A stretch of DNA of 64,000 nt. It comes from an uncultured Paracoccaceae bacterium. Its GTDB lineage: Bacteria; Pseudomonadota; Alphaproteobacteria; Rhodobacterales; Rhodobacteraceae. Numbering within the stretch: position 1 is the first letter of the stretch; every line of letters starts with the position of its first letter. The notes under the pieces were generated by a model. That model did not search any database. It saw nothing but the letters and a program-made list of their open reading frames with translations, and had not been told where the DNA came from. Where the stretch lies: assembly GCA_913041145.1 (NCBI GenBank), contig CAJWHE010000007.1, positions 1 to 64,000 on the forward strand. The letters run 5' to 3'. The translations under genes were made by a program, and so were the position numbers. Of the stretch, positions 1 to 8,596 are shown in pieces.

Positions 1-92
1 TCGCGGGAGTGGTTGCCTTTCTTCTTTCGTCTGATTCTAGCTATATTACGGGCCAACTTATTAACGTCGACGGCGGTATAATTAACGGGTAG
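1..92 (+). CDS. C-terminal end of an SDR-family oxidoreductase (partial)
   Basis: Bases 3-92 are open in one frame and end at TAG (90-92). The peptide contains SYITGQLINVDGG, the hallmark C-terminal segment of classical short-chain dehydrogenases of the FabG type. The catalytic Tyr-Lys pair and the Rossmann motif lie upstream of the window, so the substrate cannot be inferred. About 29 residues are visible. The next 204 bases (93-296) hold no gene I can support. Confidence 0.8.
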   Translation, partial: AGVVAFLLSSDSSYITGQLINVDGGIING

Positions 93-296
93 CCACTAAC
101 TAACTAAAGAGAGAAGAGGCTTAAAGTGCGATTTTAAAGCTGTCTGGGAATTGGTATTAATAGCTGTTTTATTTGCACAAATAGCTGCTTTTTCGTGGAG
201 AGCTTGTGCATTGCTTGATAGTTGTTACACTAAATAATAATCGTTAAATCATAAATTTTCTTACAGAAAATAGGATACGCATGATTGGTTGAATAA

Positions 297-695
297 ATGA
301 AATATTTCTTACCCACTTTTATTACTTTGATATTATCTATTCTTCTAACAACCGTAGCAAATGCGAACCATCAACAGCAACAGGCAGATAAAACTCCCGT
401 CGTTTTGGAATGTAGCCTGCCACCATTTACATTTACTGTGTATCCATCTTCGAGCACAGTATATATCCATAAACTCAATAAACAAAATCCTACATACATA
501 AGACAGGCTAAGGTCAGCCGAGAGGGAAGTGGTGTTTGCCGCCACAGTGTTTGGACATTTTATATGGGAGTGCATATGGAAGTGCCAATAACTGTTCGCG
601 AACTTGCGTGTTGGGGGGAAATGGACCCGCCTGAAAATGCAAAGGCTTATGTAGACACCGTACCATGGACACGTAATGAACACTTTTGTTATTAA
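297..695 (+). CDS. Small secreted cysteine-containing protein of unknown function
   Basis: The 132-residue product starts with a classical Sec signal peptide: a Lys, about 18 hydrophobic residues, and a likely cleavage after VANA near residue 23. The mature part of about 110 residues has four cysteines (in ECSLPP, GVCRHS, LACWGE and the C-terminal HFCY), which suggests two disulfides in the periplasm or outside the cell. I do not recognise a family. No good Shine-Dalgarno sequence precedes the ATG. A 112-codon frame on the opposite strand overlaps it almost fully; the signal peptide and cysteine spacing favour this strand. It stands alone, convergent with tsf. Confidence 0.6.
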   Translation: MKYFLPTFITLILSILLTTVANANHQQQQADKTPVVLECSLPPFTFTVYPSSSTVYIHKLNKQNPTYIRQAKVSREGSGVCRHSVWTFYMGVHMEVPITVRELACWGEMDPPENAKAYVDTVPWTRNEHFCY

Positions 696-1021
696 AAATG
701 TAAAAGTCTGCCACTCAAAATATCAGAAGGTTTCTTGTTTTCCTTAGGGTAAAGATAGAGAGAAATTGAATGTGGTTACATCATAGTCTGATATCTTGAG
801 GAATTGGTAAGGTATCTATGCGGAAAAAGTGATAACGCTTTAACTTTAAGTAGGGCCGCAATTTGGTGAAAGGAAAGGAACAATGGTAAAAAATAGCAAA
901 TCAATATATATCTAGTTGTCTGATAATATATATTATGTTAACTAAATTATAATATACACTTTTATTTAAACAATATAACGTAATGATAACAATAGATTGC
1001 AGACCTTACTGAATGTTAACA
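696..1021. other. Non-coding gap between the small secreted protein gene and tsf
   Basis: This AT-rich stretch separates two convergent genes. I see no tRNA, no convincing terminator hairpin and no gene. A 10-codon frame at 883-915 has a purine-rich AGGAAAGGAA just upstream but nothing else to support it. pyrH, which often follows tsf in other bacteria, is absent here. Confidence 0.5.
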
Positions 1022-1897
1022 TTAAGCTTTTAATTGAGCAGCTACTTCCTCTGCAAAGTTTTCCTGCTTCTTTTCAATTCCTTCACCAACTTCAAAACGT
1101 AAAAAGCCAAGAATCTCAACTCCTACTTCAGCTGCGGCTTTTCCTACAGTAAGATCAGGATTAATAACAAAGTTTTGGCCAAGTAATGTAACATCTGCTA
1201 AAAACTTTTTTAATCTTCCTTCGATCATTTTTTCAATAACTTGCTCTGGTTTGCCACTTTCACGTGCTTGTTCGGTCAAAATAGACTTTTCGCGTGATAA
1301 TATGTCAGAACTCAAGTCATTTTCACTTAAAGACGCTGGGTTAGTAGCTGCTACATGCATCGCAACCTGTTTAGCAAAATCTGAATTATCACCTTTTAAA
1401 GCCACTAAAACGCCTATTTTGCCCATTCCTGGCGCAACAGAGTTATGTATGTAAGATGCAACTGTATCTCCTGAAAGTTTTGCCATCCTACGCAAAGACA
1501 TATTCTCTCCAACAGTTGCTATTTTATCTGTAAGGATTTCACTTACCTTTTTATCTGCAATTAACGTACCATTTAAGTCATCGATATCAGACACGCTTAA
1601 GGCACATTTGGCAAAGCTACCAACCATATTTTGAAAATCTTGATTTTTTGCTACAAAATCAGTTTCAGAGTTCACTTCGATCACGACGCCTGTTCCGTCC
1701 GAAACATCTACTGCGACCAAACCCTCTGCTGCTGTACGACTCGATTTTTTTGCTGCTGTAGCTAATCCTTTAGTACGCAACCAATCAATCGCCGCATCCA
1801 TATCTCCGTTATTCTCTGTAAGAGCTTTTTTAGCATCCATCATGCCAGCGCCACTTACATCCCGAAGTTCTTTTACCAATGCTGCTGTTATAGACAT
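1022..1897 (-). CDS. tsf: Elongation factor Ts
   Basis: EF-Ts is the guanine nucleotide exchange factor that recycles EF-Tu-GDP in the cytoplasm. The 291-residue protein begins with the UBA-like N-terminal domain holding the family signature [16 protein letters not shown] (about residues 11-26), followed by the highly conserved TDFVAKN (about 79-85) that contacts EF-Tu, then the two core subdomains. The length is normal for the family. AGGAG lies 9 bases before the ATG, which supports this start. It follows rpsB on the same strand after a 100-bp gap, the usual bacterial rpsB-tsf arrangement, and is probably transcribed from the rpsB promoter. The next gene downstream is convergent, so the operon ends here. 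Confidence 0.98.
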   Translation of the reverse strand: MSITAALVKELRDVSGAGMMDAKKALTENNGDMDAAIDWLRTKGLATAAKKSSRTAAEGLVAVDVSDGTGVVIEVNSETDFVAKNQDFQNMVGSFAKCALSVSDIDDLNGTLIADKKVSEILTDKIATVGENMSLRRMAKLSGDTVASYIHNSVAPGMGKIGVLVALKGDNSDFAKQVAMHVAATNPASLSENDLSSDILSREKSILTEQARESGKPEQVIEKMIEGRLKKFLADVTLLGQNFVINPDLTVGKAAAEVGVEILGFLRFEVGEGIEKKQENFAEEVAAQLKA

Positions 1898-1997
1898 AAT
1901 ATTTTCTCCTTAACTAGTACAGTTCCCTTAAGTTAACTTTTTAAAGGCCCTGTAGATAATAAATTAACTATATAAAAACCGGCTTAAGTCACTTACT

Positions 1998-2960
1998 TTA
2001 AGAACTTTTACTCTCTACTTCAGAGACATCAGGCTTATCTGATTTTTCTGAATCCTTATTTTCAGGATCAATTACTACTGCATCTGCAGTAACTTCTTGA
2101 GGAGTATTTAATAACATATCGGAGTCATCCACTGGTTCTTCAACAAACAGAGCTGCATCAGACACAGTTTCAATTTTCTTAACATTAGAAGTTTTACTAT
2201 CTTTCTCTTCAACTAAAGCTTCCTCTATCGGCGCTTCTTCAGCTTCTCCAATATCGATCCCAGCTGCACCCATTTGTGCTGTCATCCCATCCAAGGCCGC
2301 TCTAGCGACCAAGTCGCAATAAAAAGAAATTGCTCTCGAAGCATCATCATTACCCGGAATAGGATAATCTATCCCATCTGGAGAAGAATTAGAGTCAACT
2401 ACTGCAACAACAGGAATTCCAAGCTTGTTAGCTTCAGCAACAGCTAAGTCCTCCTTATTAACATCAATGACAAAAAGTATATCTGGAACTTTTCCCATTT
2501 CGCGAATTCCGCCCAAAGATGCTTGGAGCTTCGATTGGTCTCGTTCCATACCTAAACGTTCTTTTTTTGTTAATCCCTCAGTTCCAAGCTCCATTGCACT
2601 GTCGATTTTCTTTAAGCGAGCTATTGAATTAGAAACTGTTTTCCAGTTAGTCAGAGTTCCACCAAGCCATCTGTGATTCATAAAGTATTGAGCAGACTTT
2701 TCTGCTGCTTCGGCAATGGGCTTTTGAGCTTGTCGCTTGGTGCCAACGAACAATACGCTACCACCTTTTGCGGCAACATCTCTAACGACCTCTAACGCCT
2801 TATCAAGCATGGGAACAGTTTGAGTTAAGTCAATTATATGAATTCCATTTTTTGATCCATATAAGTAACGTTCCATCTTTGGGTTCCAACGCTTAGTTTG
2901 GTGACCAAAGTGGACACCAGCCTCAAGAAGTTGTCGTAATGAAAAATCTGGAGTAGCCAT
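1998..2960 (-). CDS. rpsB: 30S ribosomal protein S2 with acidic C-terminal tail
   Basis: S2 binds the 16S rRNA head late in 30S assembly and with S1 helps recruit mRNA. Family motifs are clear: [17 protein letters not shown] (about residues 11-27), the IHIIDLTQT strand, and [24 protein letters not shown]-type residues near 180-205 that mark the conserved C-terminal part of the core. The protein is 320 residues against about 240 in E. coli. The extra 80-90 residues form a low-complexity tail rich in Glu, Asp, Ser and Lys, a kind of extension I know from alphaproteobacterial S2 proteins. GGAAAG precedes the ATG. A promoter and a structured leader lie upstream, and tsf follows. Confidence 0.97.
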   Translation of the reverse strand: MATPDFSLRQLLEAGVHFGHQTKRWNPKMERYLYGSKNGIHIIDLTQTVPMLDKALEVVRDVAAKGGSVLFVGTKRQAQKPIAEAAEKSAQYFMNHRWLGGTLTNWKTVSNSIARLKKIDSAMELGTEGLTKKERLGMERDQSKLQASLGGIREMGKVPDILFVIDVNKEDLAVAEANKLGIPVVAVVDSNSSPDGIDYPIPGNDDASRAISFYCDLVARAALDGMTAQMGAAGIDIGEAEEAPIEEALVEEKDSKTSNVKKIETVSDAALFVEEPVDDSDMLLNTPQEVTADAVVIDPENKDSEKSDKPDVSEVESKSS

Positions 2961-3069
2961 AGTAAAGTTTCCTTTCCGGTTTGTGCCTCGGCGGGGTGTT
3001 AGAGATTTCTCTCAACCGGTGGACATCAGAGGATTTCTCCCTCTTTAGCCCGAACCCTGCCTGTGAATT
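2961..3069 (-). promoter_or_regulatory. Structured 5' leader of rpsB-tsf
   Basis: This roughly 109-nt untranslated leader is much more GC-rich than its surroundings and full of complementary pairs. AACCGG (3014-3019) can pair with CCGGTT (2976-2981), enclosing a small AGAG/CTCT hairpin (3001-3012). A second hairpin is formed by GAGG (3029-3032) and CCTC (3040-3043). The 2976-2981 arm ends about 15 nt from the start codon, next to the ribosome-binding site, so folding could control translation. Feedback by S2 through such leaders is known in other proteobacteria; that it occurs here is inference. Confidence 0.55.
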
Positions 3070-3075
3070 TACCGC

Positions 3076-3104
3076 CGTATAGATAAAAGGTTAGACCTGT
3101 ACAA
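3076..3104 (-). promoter_or_regulatory. Predicted sigma-70 promoter of rpsB-tsf
   Basis: On the minus strand TTGTAC (3104-3099) is followed by a 17-nt spacer and TATACG (3081-3076). This is a good match to a housekeeping promoter, with a predicted start near 3069, immediately before the GC-rich leader. Confidence 0.55.
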
Positions 3105-3179
3105 GTATTCTTTTTAATAACACTGATAAAAATTAGTTTCGAACTTGCAACTTACAGTATTAGATATCAATAAAGTGTT

Positions 3180-4070
3180 ATGACAAAAGCAACACAAATA
3201 GTCTGTATTGGTTCAATTCTTTGGGATATTATAGGTCGGTCTTCAAAAAAATTAACGCGTTCTGATGATATAGAAGGACACATAGAGAAATTACCTGGTG
3301 GTGTAATCATGAACTTAGCAACAAGACTAAGAAGTCACGGGATAATACCTTCGATACTTTCTACTTTAGGGGATGACTCAGCTGGCAAAGAACTAATCAA
3401 GGTATGTGAGCAAGCAGGCATAATCTGCAAAAGTATTATTATAAAACCAGGCTCAAAAACTGATTATTATATGGCTATTGAAGATAAAACTGGTGTTGCG
3501 CTTGCTGTAGCAGATACAACTTTGCTAAAAAGTGCAAAGGATGCGATATTAGATCCACTTTTAGTGGGTGATTACAAAGACTGGAAAGGCCCTATAGCGG
3601 TAGATAGTAATTTATCCCCAGCAGTATTAAAGATTCTCCGCCACAACGAACGATTTAAAGTATCTGACTTTAGATTGGCCCCAGCTTCTCCCAGCAAGGT
3701 AACTCGATTAAAAATTTTCTTAGACCATCCAGGCGCAAATATATATTTAAATTTAAAGGAAGCAAATTCAATTTCAGAGATGCAGTTTGATACATCTAAG
3801 GAGGCTGCTACTTCACTACTTTCAAATGGGTTAAAAACTATTTTAATAACAGATGGTCCAAACGCAGCTTGTTTAGCGTCTAAAAGTGGAATTATTGAGC
3901 TTCAGCCACCTAGAGTAAAAGTTAAGAGACTAACCGGTGCGGGAGATGTCCTTATGGCATCACACATAGCGAAAGTTCTAAAAGGTGAAGATAACTTTGT
4001 AGCATTCAAATATGCCATTGAGCAGACAAGTAAATTTATTTCTGAGGATCTAACTAATGAAACCAATTAA
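3180..4070 (+). CDS. psuK: PfkB-family sugar kinase, probable pseudouridine kinase
   Basis: A ribokinase-fold kinase of 296 residues. The N-terminal half has the GGVIMNLATRL nucleoside/sugar-binding segment (near residue 40), and the C-terminal PfkB signature has TGAGDVLMASH (about 251-261), where the Asp of GAGD is the catalytic base. The next gene encodes pseudouridine-5'-phosphate glycosidase and overlaps it by 14 bp. In other bacteria this pair phosphorylates pseudouridine and then splits it to uracil and ribose 5-phosphate, so kinase activity on pseudouridine is inferred mainly from context. Other nucleosides cannot be excluded from the sequence. The ribosome-binding site is weak. Confidence 0.85.
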   Translation: MTKATQIVCIGSILWDIIGRSSKKLTRSDDIEGHIEKLPGGVIMNLATRLRSHGIIPSILSTLGDDSAGKELIKVCEQAGIICKSIIIKPGSKTDYYMAIEDKTGVALAVADTTLLKSAKDAILDPLLVGDYKDWKGPIAVDSNLSPAVLKILRHNERFKVSDFRLAPASPSKVTRLKIFLDHPGANIYLNLKEANSISEMQFDTSKEAATSLLSNGLKTILITDGPNAACLASKSGIIELQPPRVKVKRLTGAGDVLMASHIAKVLKGEDNFVAFKYAIEQTSKFISEDLTNETN

Positions 4071-4965
4071 ATTTTCAGTGGAAGTCAAAAAAGCAAGAAG
4101 CTTAGGTCTACCTATAGTAGCACTAGAGAGCACGATAATAACCCACGGAATGCCCTACCCTAAAAATTTAGAAACGGCAAAAATTGTAGAAAAAACTGTA
4201 AGGGATAATGGAGCTACTCCAGCAACAATTGCAGTTATTAAAGGAAGTATTCATATTGGACTTGAATCCAAGCAATTAGAGACCTTAAGTCAGGTTAAAA
4301 CTGCTGAAAAACTATCACGGTCAGATTTGGTGACTTGTCTTGCAAAAAGACAAACAGGTTCAACAACTGTTGCAGCAACCATGATTCTAGCGAACCATGT
4401 TCAAATTAAAGTGTTTGCGACCGGAGGGATCGGTGGAGCTCATCGTGGATCAGAAATTGATTTTGATATTTCAGCGGATCTTTATGAGCTATCAAAAACG
4501 CCTGTAAATGTAGTTTGTGCAGGACCAAAGGCAATTTTAGATATACCTAAAACTTTAGAGATATTGGAGACTCTCGGAGTTCCAGTAATTACTTATGGGC
4601 AAAATAACTTACCAGGTTTTTGGTCTAAATCTTTAAACATAAAATCACCATCAAGAATGAACAGTACTACACAAATTGCTGAAGCTTTTAAAATTCGACA
4701 AGAGTTAGGGCTTTCTGGAGGCCAATTAATTGCAAACCCCATACCAAGTTCAAAAGAGATACCCTGGTCAGAGATATCAAAGGTTGTGGCCCAATCTATA
4801 TCAGAGTCCCAAGAGTTAAAAATAAAAGGTAAAGATGTGACACCTTTTTTACTTAATCGAATTTTTGAAATTACAAATGGGAAATCTTTAGAAGCAAATA
4901 AAGCTTTAATCATCAATAATGCACGGTTAGCAGCCAAAATAGCGATTAACTTAATGGAATCATAA
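4057..4965 (+). CDS. psuG: Pseudouridine-5'-phosphate glycosidase
   Basis: The enzyme breaks the C-C glycosidic bond of pseudouridine 5'-phosphate, giving uracil and ribose 5-phosphate, the last step in reuse of pseudouridine from RNA turnover. The 302-residue sequence carries the family blocks ALESTIITHGMPYPKN (about residues 22-37), GSTTVAATMILA (about 101-112) and VFATGGIGGAHRG (about 118-130), all strongly conserved in PsuG, and the length is normal. Its ATG lies inside the end of the kinase gene, consistent with translational coupling. The weakly conserved C-terminal third reads through without interruption. Confidence 0.95.
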   Translation: MKPIKFSVEVKKARSLGLPIVALESTIITHGMPYPKNLETAKIVEKTVRDNGATPATIAVIKGSIHIGLESKQLETLSQVKTAEKLSRSDLVTCLAKRQTGSTTVAATMILANHVQIKVFATGGIGGAHRGSEIDFDISADLYELSKTPVNVVCAGPKAILDIPKTLEILETLGVPVITYGQNNLPGFWSKSLNIKSPSRMNSTTQIAEAFKIRQELGLSGGQLIANPIPSSKEIPWSEISKVVAQSISESQELKIKGKDVTPFLLNRIFEITNGKSLEANKALIINNARLAAKIAINLMES

Positions 4966-5058
4966 AAATGTCATATAATTCTTAACCTTGTCATTAAGTC
5001 TCAGAAGCATTAAAAACCGTTCTGTTACTCTGTTCAATCATTCGCAGTTAGGTATAAA

Positions 5059-5724
5059 ATGGCAATAAGAGATAAAAATCTCAATAATAGCTATAGTTTC
5101 CGGGTTCTTGCCAAAGTTCGAGGAAATTTTCTTGCTGGTTTAATAGTCATCGCACCAATTGGTTTCACCATGTGGATAATTAACTCCATTATTGGCTGGA
5201 TTGATGGCTGGGTATTACCTTTGATACCATATAATTATCAATTCGCCGAGTATATAGGTATAAACCTCAAAGGCCTAGGAGTGATATTTTTCTTAGTTTT
5301 TACTGTTATTGTTGGTTGGGTAGGCAAGGGTATTCTTGGAAGAACTTTTCTCAGAATTGGTGAAAATTTAGTAGACAGAACTCCTATTGTAAGATCTGTT
5401 TATAGCGGCATAAAGCAGATTGCGGAAACCGTGCTGTCCTCCAGAGATAGTTCGTTTGATAAAGCTTGTTTGATTGAGTATCCACGTAAAGGAATTTGGG
5501 CAATTGCATTTGTAGCTTCAGATTCTAAGGGTGAAATTGCAGAAAAAAATCCAAATAAAAAAAATCAACTGGTTTCCGTATTTATACCAACTACCCCAAA
5601 TCCAACTTCAGGTTTTTTATTATTTATTCCCAAGTCAGACATCACATATTTAGATATGACTATCGAAGAGGCAGCAAAATTAGTTATTTCCGCGGGTTTA
5701 GTTTACCCTAAAGAGAAAAAGTAA
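5059..5724 (+). CDS. DUF502 family inner-membrane protein
   Basis: The 221-residue protein starts with a short basic segment, then has two hydrophobic helices (about residues 24-45 and 74-97) with FLAGLIVIAPIGFTMWI and the polar GWVGKGILGRTFL stretch, followed by TPIVRSVYSGIKQIAETVL. These blocks are typical of DUF502 proteins, which occur widely in Gram-negative bacteria and plants and have no settled biochemical role. The C-terminal half forms a soluble beta-rich domain containing VFIPTTPNPTSGFLLFIP. It sits alone on the plus strand, 93 bp after psuG, and meets the racemase-like gene tail to tail. Confidence 0.9.
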   Translation: MAIRDKNLNNSYSFRVLAKVRGNFLAGLIVIAPIGFTMWIINSIIGWIDGWVLPLIPYNYQFAEYIGINLKGLGVIFFLVFTVIVGWVGKGILGRTFLRIGENLVDRTPIVRSVYSGIKQIAETVLSSRDSSFDKACLIEYPRKGIWAIAFVASDSKGEIAEKNPNKKNQLVSVFIPTTPNPTSGFLLFIPKSDITYLDMTIEEAAKLVISAGLVYPKEKK

Positions 5725-5851
5725 TTATATTACTTCTTTGTTGAGATGAGTGTGTTGCGAATGAGGATCTGGAAAGACGTTTGAGAGTTATAATTTGTGT
5801 GTTTGAATGATTTTTGTCTGAGCAATAAAGAACCGTGAGTGTGGTGTTTCT

Positions 5852-6520
5852 TCACAAAAATTGAGGGTTTACCGAATTTGGCAGTTTAGATTCTATTGCT
5901 GTCAAAATATCGTATATTGCGATTGGTTTAATTCGTCTAATCCCTGATTTGTAGGGAGGTAAATTAGTGCACTCTAGTAGTACCGCTTTCGTCTTTGATG
6001 ATGTTCCTTTTTGAAATGCACAACAAAGGTCATCGCTGGCCATGTTCTCATCTAATATAGTCAAGTCATTTGATATGACTTTCCTGAGGTGCGAACTTAA
6101 ATCTAGGCCAAAGATTGACTGTTCAAATTTTTTGCAATCTGTAGGTAGATGTATACCCCCAAACTTTGCCGCATCAAATGTAATAATACTCAGTTCTTGA
6201 GGCGAAAACAAAGTACTCAGGTAAGAAAGTTGAACTAGTGCAGACGCAACAAACCCAACTTTGCAATACGGCTCCAGAACAGTTTGTAATGGCGCCATAA
6301 ACCCACAAGAAGTAGTGACTAAATCTCCTGTTGCCTTTGAGAGGGCATCTTTAAATAGGCAAAGATCAAGCTGAGATGGATCATCTGTTACCACCTCAGA
6401 AACAGTCATATTTGGAACTCTAATGATTTCTAATTCACATTGAAACGTCTCTGCGCAACCAACATCTCCCGCTATCCGAGGAAAATGCGTATCAAGTTGT
6501 AAAACACTTAATTTAGTCAT
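5852..6520 (-). CDS. Asp/Glu/hydantoin racemase superfamily protein
   Basis: A 222-residue protein with the two-cysteine layout of cofactor-independent racemases: Cys72 in TTSCGFM and Cys184 in LLECTNLPPY, which in the family act as the pair of acid/base residues. Related families include aspartate racemase, hydantoin racemase and arylmalonate decarboxylase, and I cannot choose between them. It is the last gene of the dctP-dctQ-dctM TRAP operon, starting 3 bp after dctM, so its substrate is probably what the transporter imports or a derivative of it. A shared palindrome links this operon to the hydantoinase island near 38 kb, which makes a hydantoin-type substrate attractive; that is inference. 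Confidence 0.8.
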   Translation of the reverse strand: MTKLSVLQLDTHFPRIAGDVGCAETFQCELEIIRVPNMTVSEVVTDDPSQLDLCLFKDALSKATGDLVTTSCGFMAPLQTVLEPYCKVGFVASALVQLSYLSTLFSPQELSIITFDAAKFGGIHLPTDCKKFEQSIFGLDLSSHLRKVISNDLTILDENMASDDLCCAFQKGTSSKTKAVLLECTNLPPYKSGIRRIKPIAIYDILTAIESKLPNSVNPQFL

Positions 6521-6522
6521 TT

Positions 6523-7830
6523 CTAATTTCGTTGCCTGATATTATCTGGTAACCAGGTTGCTAGTTCTGGAAAGACAACCAATATTACAACCATCAACAA
6601 CATAAGACCAACCATTGGAATTGCAGTTTTTGCAATATACCCTATTTCATGATTGGTCATACCTTGTAGAACAAACAAGTTAAAACCAATGGGTGGGGTG
6701 ACTTGTGCGGTTTCAATAACCACTACTAAAAATATTCCAAACCAGATCACATCAATCCCTGCCTGCCGGATCATTGGTTCTACAATTGCCATTGTCAAAA
6801 CCACAGACGATAATCCATCCATAAACATACCTAGTATCAAATAGAATATGGTCAAAACAGCAATAAGGCCAATAGGTGAGAGGTTGTAGCTTTCGATTAA
6901 CTCTGCCATCGCACGGGGCAGACCCGTGAAGCCCATAGATAGTGAAAGGAATGCAGCTCCCATCAAAATTAACGCAATCATCGCGGACGTACGAGTTGCG
7001 CCCATCAAGCTTTTAGAAAATGTTTCCCACGTGAGCGATCGCTGTCCTGCCGATAACACTAGTGCCCCAACAACTCCCACAGCAGCCGCTTCAGTCGCTG
7101 TTGCGTATCCTAAATACATTGAACCAATAACAACAAACACCAAACCCATAACAGGAAGCAAAAATAAACTCTCTGCCATCATTTTTCCAAATGGCATTGA
7201 CGGTTCTGGTTCTGGGCGTTCCCCTTTTGTGAAAAAGTGCCAGAAAATAATATAGGACATAAATAAACCAGCTAGAACAAGCCCTGGAAATACACCTGCC
7301 ATAAATAGCTTAGTGATACTTTCGTTAATCGTGACACCATATACGATCAAAGTAAGGGAGGGAGGTATCATAAGTCCCAGTGTTGCAGCTCCAGCGAGTG
7401 TCCCGATTATCATGTGTTCTGGATAACCACGTGACCGCAATTCAGGAATCGACATTTTGCCAACCATGTTCAGAGTAGCGGCAGATGATCCTGATACTGC
7501 AGCAAAAATTGTACAACCTGCAATATTGGTATGTAATAAACCACCAGGTAAGAACCGCATCCACGGCGCAAGACCACGAAATAAGTCTTGTGATAGCCGT
7601 GTTCGAAATAATATTTCACCCATCCAAATAAACAGAGGCAATGCAGTTAATGTCCAACTGGAAGCGCCTGTCCAAATAGTGGTTATCATTGCATCACCTG
7701 CGGGACGGCTAGTGAACATTTCCATTCCAACCCAGGCAACACCCATTAATGCAAGTCCAACCCAAACGGAGCTTCCTAAAAGTAGAAATAAAACAAATAA
7801 AAAGACTAAGATAGCATAAATTTCTGTCAT
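6523..7830 (-). CDS. dctM: TRAP transporter large permease subunit
   Basis: The 435-residue, very hydrophobic protein has about twelve membrane segments and is the sodium-driven transport subunit of a tripartite ATP-independent periplasmic transporter. Characteristic blocks include LPLFIWMGEILFRTRLSQDL near residue 64, the MIPPSLTLIVYG loop (about 155-166) and VTPPIGFNLFVLQG near residue 380, all conserved in DctM. Length is normal. It overlaps dctQ by 4 bp (ATGA), indicating translational coupling, and is followed directly by the racemase-like gene. The class matches C4-dicarboxylate or carboxylate carriers, but substrate choice lies in the binding protein. Confidence 0.95.
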   Translation of the reverse strand: MTEIYAILVFLFVLFLLLGSSVWVGLALMGVAWVGMEMFTSRPAGDAMITTIWTGASSWTLTALPLFIWMGEILFRTRLSQDLFRGLAPWMRFLPGGLLHTNIAGCTIFAAVSGSSAATLNMVGKMSIPELRSRGYPEHMIIGTLAGAATLGLMIPPSLTLIVYGVTINESITKLFMAGVFPGLVLAGLFMSYIIFWHFFTKGERPEPEPSMPFGKMMAESLFLLPVMGLVFVVIGSMYLGYATATEAAAVGVVGALVLSAGQRSLTWETFSKSLMGATRTSAMIALILMGAAFLSLSMGFTGLPRAMAELIESYNLSPIGLIAVLTIFYLILGMFMDGLSSVVLTMAIVEPMIRQAGIDVIWFGIFLVVVIETAQVTPPIGFNLFVLQGMTNHEIGYIAKTAIPMVGLMLLMVVILVVFPELATWLPDNIRQRN

Positions 7831-8540
7831 TCGACTGTCTCACTTTTAATGCTTGTTTTTTGATTTATCAATAAACGGAAAAGATTGTCCCAAACCGCAA
7901 TTGCTAACAAAACCGTACCAATCGACATTGCGATTTGTGGTAACCAGATTGGAGTAAACACCATCTGTGATCCAGATTGAGCCCAAAGCTGGCTCCAGTT
8001 CCAAGGCCAAGTTCCAAACATCGTGACAAGGGTTAAGAGCCACTCTGGGACTTTATCCAACCCCTGAGTTCGATCATTTAATATTTCAGACATAAAGTTT
8101 GTTTTTACTGCATATCGCGCAAAGTAGGTTGCGATGATAGCTGCAATAAACATAGCAAATGCATCTAGCCAAAAGCGTAAGAAAGCATTCATATTAAGAA
8201 AAACTGAAACTCTGATATGTGCGCCATGGTTCAAAGTATACGCCAATGCAAAAAATGACGTACAGGCCATCATATACCCTGCCAATTCAGTTCCTCCCGG
8301 AAATACAACATTGGACCACCTGGTAGTCATCTGCCCGACGATTAGAACTAAAATCATAACTAAAAAGCCAGCAGCGATAACACCAGATATTTGATATACT
8401 CGATCCAGTATTCGCCAAACGGGTAAAAGAATTCGGCGTGCCGAATTACGATAAAAAAGGCAGTAAAAGCCAAAAGACCCTGGAAATATAAACAGCCAAA
8501 CCCACAAGTAAAGTCCAAGAAAAGGTTGCCAGTCACGCAC
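7827..8540 (-). CDS. dctQ: TRAP transporter small permease subunit
   Basis: This 237-residue membrane protein pairs with the large permease of a TRAP carrier. The TRAP_DctQ core is recognisable from GGTELAGYMMACTSFFALAYTLNHGAH-type residues (about 80-107), where the conserved HGAHIRV precedes a membrane segment. An N-terminal extension of about 40 residues adds one more hydrophobic helix (FLGLYLWVWLFIFPGSFG). The start is GTG at 8540, with GGAAC seven bases upstream. It lies 56 bp after dctP, across a terminator-like hairpin, and overlaps dctM by 4 bp. Confidence 0.92.
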   Translation of the reverse strand: MRDWQPFLGLYLWVWLFIFPGSFGFYCLFYRNSARRILLPVWRILDRVYQISGVIAAGFLVMILVLIVGQMTTRWSNVVFPGGTELAGYMMACTSFFALAYTLNHGAHIRVSVFLNMNAFLRFWLDAFAMFIAAIIATYFARYAVKTNFMSEILNDRTQGLDKVPEWLLTLVTMFGTWPWNWSQLWAQSGSQMVFTPIWLPQIAMSIGTVLLAIAVWDNLFRLLINQKTSIKSETVE

Positions 8541-8552
8541 TTCAAAAGTTCC

Positions 8553-8586
8553 TAAAAAAATAAAGGCCCCATTTTACTGGGGCCTT
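8553..8586 (-). terminator. Partial terminator or attenuator between dctP and dctQ
   Basis: On the minus strand, AAGGCCCC and GGGGCCTT form a perfect 8-bp stem (8563-8586) with an 8-nt loop, followed by TATTTTTTT. This is a textbook intrinsic terminator placed inside the operon. It would let the binding protein be made in large excess over the permease. Confidence 0.85.
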
Positions 8587-8596
8587 AGGTTTGTAA

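Noticed and set aside
130-228. Hydrophobic frame that could encode a membrane peptide of about 30 residues in the gap before the first small secreted gene
   Set aside because: It has no ATG or GTG start at a useful position and no ribosome-binding site; only an internal TTG is available.
345-683. 112-codon frame on the minus strand opposite the small secreted protein
   Set aside because: It has no recognisable signal peptide or motif, whereas the plus-strand frame has a clean signal peptide and a plausible cysteine pattern.
883-915. Ten-codon frame with a strong purine-rich sequence upstream
   Set aside because: Too short to judge, in AT-rich sequence, with no conserved feature; AGGAAAGGAA can arise by chance here.
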